A stretch of DNA of 64,000 nt, taken from positions 124,001-188,000 of the forward strand of contig JAEUKH010000028.1 of the NCBI GenBank assembly GCA_016792845.1, written 5' to 3'. Positions within the stretch are counted from its first letter, which is position 1. The number at the start of each line of letters is the position of its first letter. Shown in pieces: positions 46,729 through 54,517 of this stretch. The stretch comes from Myxococcales bacterium. Lineage in GTDB: Bacteria; Myxococcota_A; Polyangia; Polyangiales; Ga0077539. The position numbers and the translations under genes are program-made. Under the pieces are notes generated by a model that had not been told where the DNA came from, did not search any database, and worked only from the letters and a program-made list of their open reading frames with translations.

Positions 46729-49062
46729 ATGCGACTGCTTCGCGTAGCTTCACTGGGCTGTCTGATGGCCGCACTCGTGGTCGGGTGCGGCCGTTCAGAG
46801 CTTGAAACCGAGCCTGACGACGCGGCGGTGCTCCCTGATGGGGGCGACGTCCCGTTTGTGCCAGACACTCCCACGGTCGATGTGCCTCCGATCGACGTGC
46901 CCCCGATCGACGTGCCTCCGATCGACGTACCCCCGATCGACGTGCCCCCGATCGACGTGCCTCCGATCGACCAGCCTGAGGTGATCGAGCCTGACGTGCC
47001 GCCGGTGTGCGCGATGCCCTTCGCTCGCTGCGGCGCGCTCTGCGTCGACATCGCGAGCGACCCCGGCAACTGCGGCGCCTGCGGTACGGTGTGCAGCTCG
47101 GGCCGGTGCAACGCCGGGGCCTGCGTGCCGGTCTGCCCGATGGGCACCCAAGACTGCGCCGGGGCCTGCGTCGACCTCGCCTCCGACCGCCTCAACTGCG
47201 GCGGCTGCGGCGTGGCCTGCGCGTTCTCAGAGAGCTGCGAATCGGGCACCTGCCGCACGCTCTGCCCCGCGGGGCAGAACCTCTGCGGCCGCAGCTGCGT
47301 CGACATCCGCAACGACACGCAAAACTGCGGCGGTTGCGGCGTGGCCTGCCGCGCGGGCTCGGTCTGCGCGGGCGGCATCTGCTCGACGGCGTGCGACGAG
47401 GGCCAGCAGAACTGCAACGGCCGATGCACCAACACGGCGAACGACACGCAGAACTGCGGCATGTGCGGCAACGCCTGCGCGGCCGGGGCGCTCTGCGTCG
47501 CGGGCACCTGCCAGACCACCTGCCCGATGCCCAACCAGGTGTGCGGCAACCAGTGCGTCAACCTCCAGTCTGACCCGAACAACTGCGGCCGATGCGGCAA
47601 CGTCTGCCCCGCGGGCGCGGCCTGCGGCTTCGGCATCTGCACGCTCACCTGCCCGACGCCCCTCGCGCGCTGCGGCGGCACCTGCGTGATCACCCTCAAC
47701 GACCCGAACAACTGCGGCTCGTGCGGCAACGTCTGCCCCGCCGGTCAGCTCTGCAGCTTCGGCTCGTGCCAAGACCGCTGCAACGCGCCGCTCGTCCAGT
47801 GTAACGGCGGCTGCACCGATTACCGCATCGACCCGTCGAACTGCGGGCGCTGCGGCAACCGTTGCGGCCCCGGCGAGCTCTGCCTCTTGGGTCGCTGCGG
47901 CGCGCCTCCTGGCTGCCAGCCGCCGCGGTCGATCTGCCCCAACGGGTGCGTCAACCTCCAGGCCGACACCAACAACTGCGGCGCCTGCGGCCGCCGGTGC
48001 GCCACCGGTGAAATGTGCGCCAACGGCACCTGCATCGGCACCACCTGCCCGCGGCCGCAGATCTCGTGCAGCGGCCGCTGCATCGACCCGACCGGCGACG
48101 TCAACAACTGCGGCTCGTGCGGCAACCAGTGCGCGCCCGGCTCGCGCTGCGTCGGCGGGAGCTGCACCTCGACGTGCATGATGCCCCAGGTCGAGTGCGG
48201 CGGCGGGTGCACCGACACGCGCACCGACCCGGCCAACTGCGGCGCCTGCGGCAACCAGTGCGCGGGCAGCGCCGTGTGCATCGACGGCGTCTGCGGCACG
48301 CCCTGTCCGCCGCCTCGCGCGACCTGCGGCGAGCGCTGCATCGACCTCCAGTCTGACCCGTCGAACTGCGGCCGATGCGGCAACGCGTGCGCGACCGGCA
48401 GCACCTGCGTCGCCGGGAGCTGCATCGCGACGATGACCTGCCAGCGCCCGCGCACCCAGTGCGGGAGCGACTGCGTCGACACCAACACCGACCCCCGCAA
48501 CTGCGGCGCCTGCGCGAGCGCCTGCCCGGCCGGCACCCCGTGCATGAACGGCACCTGCGCGTGCCCGGGCTCGACCGTGCTCTGCAGCGGCTTCTGCGTC
48601 GACATCAACTCGTCGCCGCTCGACTGCGGCGCCTGCGGCAACGCGTGCCCGGCCACCCATGCCTGCGTGGGCGGCCGCTGCGCCTGCAACGCGCCGCTCA
48701 GCGCGTGCAACGGTCGGTGCATCAACACCAACAACGACCGCAGCAACTGCGGCACCTGCGGCAACGTGTGCCCCAACACGTTCCAATGCAGCAACGGTCG
48801 CTGCCAGTGCCCGGGGGCCCTCAGCGCTTGCGGCGGTCGGTGCATCAACACCAACAACGACCCGCAGAACTGCGGCAGCTGCGGCACCGCTTGTCAGGCC
48901 AACCAGACCTGCATCGGCGGCCGCTGCTCGTGCCCCGCGCAGAACTCGCTCTGCGGCGGTCGTTGCGTGAACACCAACTTCGACCAGCAGAACTGCGGTC
49001 GCTGCGGCGTCGCCTGCGGCCCGCGGCAGGTCTGCGTCTTCGGCACCTGCCGCGGGATGTAA
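46729..49062 (+). CDS. Cys-rich repeat lipoprotein with PPIDV linker
   Basis: 777 residues. Lipobox VVGC gives a mature N-terminus CGRSEL, the same as the 12256 product. Linker PPIDV is repeated six times. The rest is about 16 units of roughly 42 residues with core DPxNCGxCGxxCxxGxxCxxGxC, each with about six Cys, giving some hundred cysteines. It is likely an extended disulfide-rod surface protein; metal binding or adhesion are guesses. A strong ribosome-binding site (TAGGAGGGG) lies 8 bases before the ATG, unlike many neighbours. Confidence 0.85.
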   Translation: MRLLRVASLGCLMAALVVGCGRSELETEPDDAAVLPDGGDVPFVPDTPTVDVPPIDVPPIDVPPIDVPPIDVPPIDVPPIDQPEVIEPDVPPVCAMPFARCGALCVDIASDPGNCGACGTVCSSGRCNAGACVPVCPMGTQDCAGACVDLASDRLNCGGCGVACAFSESCESGTCRTLCPAGQNLCGRSCVDIRNDTQNCGGCGVACRAGSVCAGGICSTACDEGQQNCNGRCTNTANDTQNCGMCGNACAAGALCVAGTCQTTCPMPNQVCGNQCVNLQSDPNNCGRCGNVCPAGAACGFGICTLTCPTPLARCGGTCVITLNDPNNCGSCGNVCPAGQLCSFGSCQDRCNAPLVQCNGGCTDYRIDPSNCGRCGNRCGPGELCLLGRCGAPPGCQPPRSICPNGCVNLQADTNNCGACGRRCATGEMCANGTCIGTTCPRPQISCSGRCIDPTGDVNNCGSCGNQCAPGSRCVGGSCTSTCMMPQVECGGGCTDTRTDPANCGACGNQCAGSAVCIDGVCGTPCPPPRATCGERCIDLQSDPSNCGRCGNACATGSTCVAGSCIATMTCQRPRTQCGSDCVDTNTDPRNCGACASACPAGTPCMNGTCACPGSTVLCSGFCVDINSSPLDCGACGNACPATHACVGGRCACNAPLSACNGRCINTNNDRSNCGTCGNVCPNTFQCSNGRCQCPGALSACGGRCINTNNDPQNCGSCGTACQANQTCIGGRCSCPAQNSLCGGRCVNTNFDQQNCGRCGVACGPRQVCVFGTCRGM
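46882..46971 (+). repeat. 15-bp tandem repeat encoding (PPIDV)6
   Basis: Six near-identical copies of GTGCCTCCGATCGAC with synonymous C/T and A/G changes encode the Pro-Pro-Ile-Asp-Val spacer after the lipid anchor. Repeat number is probably variable between strains and would set the distance of the Cys-rich head from the membrane. Confidence 0.9.
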
Positions 49063-49185
49063 GCCCCGCCGTCTCGCTCTGCCTCTCGGCCTCGCCCGTC
49101 TCGCCCGTCACCGCGCCCTCCGATGCCAACGCTCGAGGGCGCGGCGATGCACTGCGGCGCACTTCTAGGCTAGTCTCTCGGCCGC

Positions 49186-50166
49186 GTGTTTGAACTCCCT
49201 CCACAGGCCCCTCGGTCGGCTCGACGGCGCGCGCCGCGCGGGCGCCTCGGCGGCGTCTCGACGGCGGTGGTCGGGCTCGGCTTCATGCTGGTCTTCGGCG
49301 TACGCCTCGTGGGCTTCGCGCAGCGGCGCCCCCCGCCGACGCCGCGGCCGTCGTCGCTCCGCAGCACCGTGTGGGATTTCGCGCAGTCGCCGGTCGGCCC
49401 GATGCGCGCCGTGGTGATGGTGCCCGAGGGCCTCGCGCCGGGCGCACGCTTGCCGCTCCTGGTCACCTTCCACGGCTGGGGAGAGAGCGTCCGCGGCGTC
49501 GAGCGCGGGGCTTGGGGTTGGGCCCGCGACTATGAGCTCGGCGCGAGCGACCGCGCGCTCCGGCAGACCCCATTGGGGCGAGAGGCCTTCCTCGGGTGGG
49601 TGTCTCCGCGGCGCTTCGAGCTGCTCCGTCGTGACCTCGCCGAGCGGCCCTACCAAGGGCTCATCGTCGTGGCCCCGTACACCCCCGACGTGCTCGACCA
49701 CGACGCCGGGGCGGGGCTCTCAGAGCGTCTCGGTCAGTGGGTCGTCGACACCCTGGTGGCCAAGGCGCGCCGCGAGCTCCCGGTGCTCACCGCCCGCGAG
49801 GCCACCGGGGTCGACGGCGTCTCGCTCGGCGGCCTCGTGGCCCTTGAAGTCGGCTTCGGGCACCCCGAGACCTTCGGGGCGGTGGGCTCGCTCCAGGCCG
49901 CCCTCGACGACCGCACCGAGCGAGTGCTCGCGCGCTGGGCGCCCTCGGCGACGCGGCCCCCGCAGCGGGTGCGGCTCGTCACCACGGTGACCGACCCCTT
50001 GCGTCACGGCAACGAGCGGCTCCACGCGGCGCTGCAGGCGCGGCAGATCGCGCACGACTGGCTGGTGGTCGAGGGGCCCCACGATTATGTCTTCAACCGC
50101 GGGGCGGGCGGCGTCGAGATGCTGCTCTTTCACGACCGCGCGCTGCGGGGCCTCGGGCCGCGGTAG
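49186..50166 (+). CDS. Alpha/beta-hydrolase with N-terminal membrane anchor
   Basis: 326 residues. A basic N-terminus (SARRRAPRGR) precedes one hydrophobic helix (about 25-46), so it is probably anchored with the enzyme outside. The esterase core has LVTFHGWGES near 85, VVAPYTPD, the nucleophile motif GVDGVSLGGLVALE near 203 and VEGPHDYVFNRG near 295. It looks like an esterase-D/Esterase_PHB type carboxylesterase. GTG start; the -10-like TAGTCT ends 9 bases upstream. Confidence 0.78.
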   Translation: MFELPPQAPRSARRRAPRGRLGGVSTAVVGLGFMLVFGVRLVGFAQRRPPPTPRPSSLRSTVWDFAQSPVGPMRAVVMVPEGLAPGARLPLLVTFHGWGESVRGVERGAWGWARDYELGASDRALRQTPLGREAFLGWVSPRRFELLRRDLAERPYQGLIVVAPYTPDVLDHDAGAGLSERLGQWVVDTLVAKARRELPVLTAREATGVDGVSLGGLVALEVGFGHPETFGAVGSLQAALDDRTERVLARWAPSATRPPQRVRLVTTVTDPLRHGNERLHAALQARQIAHDWLVVEGPHDYVFNRGAGGVEMLLFHDRALRGLGPR

Positions 50167-50227
50167 GTTTCTGATCTCGCAACACCCGGCCGCGAAACGC
50201 CCGCCGAGGTTGCAGAATCAGAAACCT
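50165..50227. terminator. Bidirectional stem-loop between convergent genes
   Basis: AGGTTTCTGAT (50165-50175) pairs perfectly with ATCAGAAACCT (50217-50227). After a 3-base bulge, GCAAC pairs with GTTGC. The 25-base loop is GC-rich. The structure spans both stop codons, so it can serve the esterase gene (right-going) and the AhpD-like gene (left-going). Confidence 0.65.
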
Positions 50228-50559
50228 CACATGCCGAGCTTGTCTGAGATGTTCTTCGACACGAGGCCGTGGGCGAGGGTGATGCCGGCCTTGAGCGAGG
50301 CCACGCAGTGGAGCGCCTCGCCCATGTGCTCCATGGTGAGCCCGGCTTCGAGGAGCTGCTGAGTGTAACTGTCGATGCAGTAGGGGCACTTCTCGCTGTG
50401 CGCCACGGCGAAGCCGATGAGGAGCTTCTCGCGCTTTGACAAGAGCCCCTCGTCGAAGGCCTTGCCATAGTAGGCCATGAAGCGCTGCCAGTGCTCGCGC
50501 GCGTGGTCGCCCATCTTGGGGAAGCTGGCGAGGTCTTTGTCGTCGAAATAGGCGGCCAT
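50227..50559 (-). CDS. AhpD-like carboxymuconolactone-decarboxylase family protein
   Basis: 110 residues. Single-domain helical protein with the redox motif EKCPYCIDSYTQQLLEAG (Cys near residues 49 and 52) and the trailing His in ALHCVASLKAG. The family includes AhpD alkylhydroperoxidases and small relatives linked to arsenosugar biosynthesis; this one's length and CPYCIDSYT match the latter subfamily best. Probably a cytoplasmic peroxidase-like protein. The ATG at 50559 is taken; reading further upstream would invade the divergent thrB start. Confidence 0.85.
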   Translation of the reverse strand: MAAYFDDKDLASFPKMGDHAREHWQRFMAYYGKAFDEGLLSKREKLLIGFAVAHSEKCPYCIDSYTQQLLEAGLTMEHMGEALHCVASLKAGITLAHGLVSKNISDKLGM

Positions 50560-50617
50560 GATGCGTTCTGCTTTCAGGGGTTGAACCGACACACAGGGCT
50601 CGGGCACCTTCGCGCGG

Positions 50618-51556
50618 GTGAGCGCGACCCATGAGATCGTGGTGCCCTGTTCGACCTCGAACCTCGGCCCGGGCTTCGACAGCCTGGGCCTGGCCCTGTC
50701 GAGATGGCTACGCGTGACGCTGCGCTTCGGCAACAGCGAAGCGGGGCAGCGGCTCGTTCGGCTGGGTGAGGGTCAGGGCTTCGCGCCGCCGCCCGACGAA
50801 GACCTGTTTCTTCGTGCCTTTCGTGCGCGCTGCGAGGCCCTCGGGGCCGACCCCTCGCGCGCCTTCGAGGCCACCCTGGTGAGCGACATCCCCCTCGCGC
50901 GGGGCCTCGGGTCGAGCGGGGCCTGCATCGTCGCGGCCACGATGAGCGCCGACGCCGCGCTCGGGCGCCCCCACGACCCCGACAGCGTCTTTCAGGCCGC
51001 GGCGGCCTTCGAGGGGCACCCCGACAACGTCGCGCCGAGCGTGTACGGGGGCCTCACCTGCGCGGTGAGCCTCGGGGCCGCGTGGCACGCCCTCGCGCTC
51101 GGTCGGCCGACGGCCTTCTCGGTGGTGGTGGCCATTCCGCCGACCCGGGCCGCGACCGAGGCGATGCGCGCGGTGCTGCCCGATGCGGTGCCCCACACCG
51201 TGGCCCGGAGCGCCTTGGCCCGCGCTGTCTTTCTCTCGCACGCCCTCTTGCGCGGCGAGCTCGGGGGCCGCTCGGGGCTCTTTGACGACGCGCTCCATCA
51301 GCCGTACCGCTCGGCCCATTTGCCCGGCTTCGCGAGCGCCGTGGTGGCGGCCCGCAAGGCCGGGGCGCTGGGCGTCTTCCTCTCTGGCTCGGGCTCGACG
51401 GTGTGCGCCCTCGTGCGCGCCGACGCCGACCCCCGGCACCCGCGCCGCGTCGGCGCCGCGCTCGAACGGGCCTACCTCGCGCACGGGCTCAGCGTCGAAA
51501 TCGCGACCCTCAGCGTCGTCGAGGGTGCGACGCGGCGCGCGGTCGAGGCATCGTAA
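50618..51556 (+). CDS. thrB: Homoserine kinase (GHMP family)
   Basis: 312 residues. GHMP-kinase motif 1 CSTSNLGPGFDSLGLAL near residue 11, the ATP-binding PLARGLGSSGACIVA near 93, and motif 3 GVFLSGSGSTVCALV near 255. The enzyme phosphorylates homoserine with ATP in threonine biosynthesis. Length is typical. GTG start. A ketolase-like gene follows 5 bases after the stop. No other threonine genes are visible. Confidence 0.9.
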   Translation: MSATHEIVVPCSTSNLGPGFDSLGLALSRWLRVTLRFGNSEAGQRLVRLGEGQGFAPPPDEDLFLRAFRARCEALGADPSRAFEATLVSDIPLARGLGSSGACIVAATMSADAALGRPHDPDSVFQAAAAFEGHPDNVAPSVYGGLTCAVSLGAAWHALALGRPTAFSVVVAIPPTRAATEAMRAVLPDAVPHTVARSALARAVFLSHALLRGELGGRSGLFDDALHQPYRSAHLPGFASAVVAARKAGALGVFLSGSGSTVCALVRADADPRHPRRVGAALERAYLAHGLSVEIATLSVVEGATRRAVEAS

Positions 51557-51561
51557 CCCCT

Positions 51562-52335
51562 GTGCTGACGCGCTTCTCGCTCCCGTTGCGTCGCGGCGAC
51601 ACCGCGCGCGGCGTGGGGCTCGCGGCGGCCCTCATCGCGCTCTGGGCGGCGCTCCTCGTGTCGGGGCTGCGGGCGCCCTTCGCGTCGATGAGCGCGGCCG
51701 AGGTGGCGGCGCGCGTCGCCCTCCAGACCTGGCTCTACACGGGCCTCTTCATCACCGCCCACGACGCCATGCACGGCACCCTCGCGCCGGGCCGCCCGCG
51801 GCTCAACGCGGGCCTCGGGGCCCTCGCGGTGGGGCTCTACGCGCTCTTTCCCTACGCGACCCTGGCGGCCGAGCATCAGCGCCATCACCGGCACCCGGGC
51901 ACCGCCGACGACCCTGATTTTCACGCCGAGGGGCGACCCGGGTTCTGGCCCTGGTACCTCCGCTTTGTGGGCCACTACGTCCGCATCGCGCAGGTGGCGG
52001 CGATGGCGGCGGTGTTCAACGGGTTGCAGCACGGGCTGAGGCTCGATCAGCGAAATCTGCTGCTCTTCTGGGTGCTTCCGTCGCTGCTCAGCACGCTCCA
52101 GCTCTTCTACTTCGGCACCTGGCTGCCGCACCGCGAGGGCGCGCCCTTCGCCGACGCGCACCGCGCGCGCAGCAACGCCTACGGCGCCTTCGCCTCGCTC
52201 GTGAGCTGCTTCCACTTCGGCTACCACTGGGAGCACCACGCCGCCCCGTCGGTGCCCTGGTGGCGGCTCCCCGAGGCGCGCCGCGCGGCCGCCCAGACCG
52301 CGGGGCTCAGGGCTTCTGAAACACAGCCCGGGTGA
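51562..52335 (+). CDS. CrtW-type beta-carotene ketolase / fatty acid desaturase-like di-iron enzyme
   Basis: 257-residue membrane di-iron enzyme. The histidine boxes are HDAMHG near residue 67, HQRHHRHPG near 106 with DPDFH, and FGYHWEHH near 221. TWLPHREG after FYFGTWLPH, and PWWRLPEARR near the end, are landmarks of CrtW beta-carotene 4-ketolase rather than acyl-lipid desaturases. If correct it adds keto groups to carotenoid rings. Four or five helices. GTG start 5 bases after thrB, so probably co-transcribed. No other carotenoid genes are in the window. The last 29 bases overlap the convergent methyltransferase gene. Confidence 0.82.
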   Translation: MLTRFSLPLRRGDTARGVGLAAALIALWAALLVSGLRAPFASMSAAEVAARVALQTWLYTGLFITAHDAMHGTLAPGRPRLNAGLGALAVGLYALFPYATLAAEHQRHHRHPGTADDPDFHAEGRPGFWPWYLRFVGHYVRIAQVAAMAAVFNGLQHGLRLDQRNLLLFWVLPSLLSTLQLFYFGTWLPHREGAPFADAHRARSNAYGAFASLVSCFHFGYHWEHHAAPSVPWWRLPEARRAAAQTAGLRASETQPG

Positions 52336-52930
52336 GCCACGAGCGGCCCTCGTGGAGGGCGCCCTCATGGAGCGTCTCATCGACCACATGCATCGACACC
52401 GCCGTGAGCCCCGCGAAGTCTGCGGCGAGCAGCTCGGGCGTGTAGAGCATGTCAGCGCGTTGGGGGCCGCCGCGGCTGCCCTCGGCCTGACGCTTGAGGT
52501 GCTCGGGGTGGTACGACTCGACGATCAAGACGCCGCCGGGCTTGAGCGCTTCGACAAAGGCCCGGTGCACCGCGGGCCGGTCTTCAGGCAGAAAGTGCAA
52601 GAACACGCTCGCGATGCCGTCGTACTGAGCCGGCGCCGACCAGCCCCGCAGGTCGCCCTCGGTCGCGTTCACGGTTACGCCGTGAGCGGCCGCCAAGGCT
52701 CGCGATTTGGCGACGCCCGAGGGTGACAGGTCGCGGGTGTCGACCGCGGCCCCCAAGGTGGCGAGAAACACCCCGTTGCGGCCCTCGCCGTCGCCGGGCA
52801 CAAACCACCGCTGGCCGGGCGCCACCCGCGCCGCGTGGGCGGCGAGAAAGACGTTCGGCGCCGTGCCGTAGGCAAAGCGCTCGGGCGCGAAGCGGAGCTC
52901 CCAGAAGGCTGCGTCAGGGCTGAGGGTCAT
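52307..52930 (-). CDS. SAM-dependent methyltransferase (TehB/TPMT-like)
   Basis: 207 residues. The N-terminal FWELRFAPERFAYGTAPN, and the unusual motif I RWFVPGDGEGRNGVFLATLG near residue 38, followed by VDTRDLSPSG and VFLHFLPEDR, place it with TehB/thiopurine-type small-molecule methyltransferases. It may detoxify tellurite, thiols or other electrophiles. A 19-bp perfect palindrome lies over its promoter region, suggesting repression. TAGAGC sits 7 bases before the ATG. Confidence 0.82.
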   Translation of the reverse strand: MTLSPDAAFWELRFAPERFAYGTAPNVFLAAHAARVAPGQRWFVPGDGEGRNGVFLATLGAAVDTRDLSPSGVAKSRALAAAHGVTVNATEGDLRGWSAPAQYDGIASVFLHFLPEDRPAVHRAFVEALKPGGVLIVESYHPEHLKRQAEGSRGGPQRADMLYTPELLAADFAGLTAVSMHVVDETLHEGALHEGRSWLTRAVFQKP

Positions 52931-52955
52931 GGCCGCCGCTCTAGCACACTTTGCG

Positions 52956-52974
52956 ATGTTCACAGTGTGAACAT
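52956..52974. promoter_or_regulatory. 19-bp perfect palindrome, probable operator
   Basis: ATGTTCACA-G-TGTGAACAT is perfectly symmetric, with the half-site TGTTCACA typical of dimeric repressors (TetR-like). It lies 25 bases upstream of the methyltransferase ATG, overlapping where a -35 box would lie for the TAGAGC -10. It is between that gene and the thyX stop at 52997. No regulator gene is adjacent. Confidence 0.7.
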
Positions 52975-52996
52975 TGCGCCGCGGGCGACGGGGCGC

Positions 52997-54472
52997 TCAG
53001 TGTCGGGCGAAGGGGTAGTCGTTCCAGTCGATGCGAAAATGGGGGTCGAGCCAGGGGCACTCGTTGAGGACGGCGCGGGCGACCTTCTGTGCCACGCGAC
53101 GGTACGCGGGGTGCCCCTGCCGGGCCGCGCGGAGCTCGCAGAAGTGAAAGAGCTCTCGCAGGTTGGCGCTCATCACGTAGCGCACCTGGTAGGCGAGGGG
53201 CACGACGTACTGGGCCTCCCAGGGGTGCTCGGCAGCGAGCTGGTCGTACACCACCGGCACGTCGTCGAGGGCGCGGCGCACGGTGTCGCCCACGCCCAAC
53301 GATTCGAGCTCGGCGGCGTAGACGTATCCCTCGCGGGTGCTGAGCCTGGGCGTGGTGGCGCTCACCAGGCGGTGCCGCTGGAGGTCACGCCACGCGCCGT
53401 AGTCACAGCGGATTTCGAAGCGAAATTGCACCTGTTCGAGGGCCCGGAGGGGCGCGTCGTGGGGGCCTCGCTCGTCGAGGTAGGCCGCCACGATCTTCTT
53501 CGCGTGCGAGGGGTCGAGGGCGGCGTGCCAGGCTTCGTCCCACGCGGTGCCGAAGAGCTCGCACTGTACGGCCGCGGCGACGGTGCGGAGCGCCTCGGGG
53601 GTCACATCGACGAGGGCCACCTCTTCGGGTCGCGCGTTCGAGACCCGGTGCAACGCGCCGTGCGCGTGAAAGACCCGGGCTCGCGCGTTGTCGCGGTGGG
53701 GCCGCGGCGCCGTGTACTTCAAGAGCGTCGGCGCGATCACCCGGCCCTCGTCGCGGAGCCCCTCGGCCATGCGCCGCACCTCGGCGAGCGGCGACCCGAG
53801 GAGCTTGCCGATGTGGGTCTCGAGCACCCGCGCGTTGGCCGTCAGCCCCACGTTGGTCGGCACCCCCGCGGGTAGCAACCCCCGGAGGAGGTCGCACGCG
53901 TGGGCGCGCAGGGTCGCCGCGTGCGCCTTGGGGCTCGTCTCGTCGGGCGTCGGGTACCGCGCGATGAGCTTCGCCTCGACCTCGTCTGCGAGGACGGCGT
54001 AGCGCGCGAGGAGGCCCCGCGCGGCGGCCTCGTATTGCGCCTGGAGCTTCGCCGGGAGCCCGATGTCGGTGACCAGCGTGCCCTCGTCGAAGCGAACGTA
54101 GCGCGTCGATTTCTCGGTGTATGCGGCGAGCCGTGCCTCTTCGAGGGCCTTCGCGGCGACGATCGAGATGCGCTCGACGGCGAGGTGCACCACCGCGTGC
54201 TCGGCGACCGAGGCGTGCCCGTAGCCCACCACCCACTTCTCGTGAAACGCCTTGGCCTTGGCCTGCGCCGCGCTGAGCGAAGGCATCGCCGGCGCGGCCC
54301 CGAGGAGGTCGAGCTCCTGGTCGTTGAGGAGCCGCTTCAGGTTGGTGCGCAGGTCGTCACGCGAGCGCGAGTAGTACGCGAAGAGCACCGCCACGACCTC
54401 TTCGGGGAGGTTGCGGAGCGCAAAAATGTCGCGGTCAAGGTTGGTGACGTACGGCGCGAGGACGTCGGTCAT
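52997..54472 (-). CDS. thyX: FAD-dependent thymidylate synthase-like protein, two ThyX modules
   Basis: 491 residues, about twice the size of classical ThyX. The N-terminal module has VGYGHASVAEHAVVHLAVE near 80 and EKSTRYVRF near 120. The C-terminal module has FRFEIRCDYGAWRDLQRHRL near 340, then RHRLVSATTPRLSTREGY and RYVMSANLRELFHFCELR near 430. ThyX makes dTMP from dUMP with CH2H4folate, NADPH and FAD. The motif after RHR differs from the canonical RHR-x7-S. Each half may be one side of the shared active site of a tetramer. It is last in a probable operon with rel and PP2C-like genes. Confidence 0.85.
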   Translation of the reverse strand: MTDVLAPYVTNLDRDIFALRNLPEEVVAVLFAYYSRSRDDLRTNLKRLLNDQELDLLGAAPAMPSLSAAQAKAKAFHEKWVVGYGHASVAEHAVVHLAVERISIVAAKALEEARLAAYTEKSTRYVRFDEGTLVTDIGLPAKLQAQYEAAARGLLARYAVLADEVEAKLIARYPTPDETSPKAHAATLRAHACDLLRGLLPAGVPTNVGLTANARVLETHIGKLLGSPLAEVRRMAEGLRDEGRVIAPTLLKYTAPRPHRDNARARVFHAHGALHRVSNARPEEVALVDVTPEALRTVAAAVQCELFGTAWDEAWHAALDPSHAKKIVAAYLDERGPHDAPLRALEQVQFRFEIRCDYGAWRDLQRHRLVSATTPRLSTREGYVYAAELESLGVGDTVRRALDDVPVVYDQLAAEHPWEAQYVVPLAYQVRYVMSANLRELFHFCELRAARQGHPAYRRVAQKVARAVLNECPWLDPHFRIDWNDYPFARH

Positions 54473-54517
54473 GAGGCCCCAGACGCTACCCGTCGTGCGC
54501 CCCCAGCAGAAACTTTT

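Noticed and set aside
46970..49062. Regularly spaced repeats that could suggest a CRISPR array
   Set aside because: Repeats are about 126 bases, degenerate, in frame and encode NCGxCG units of one lipoprotein; no spacers or cas genes.
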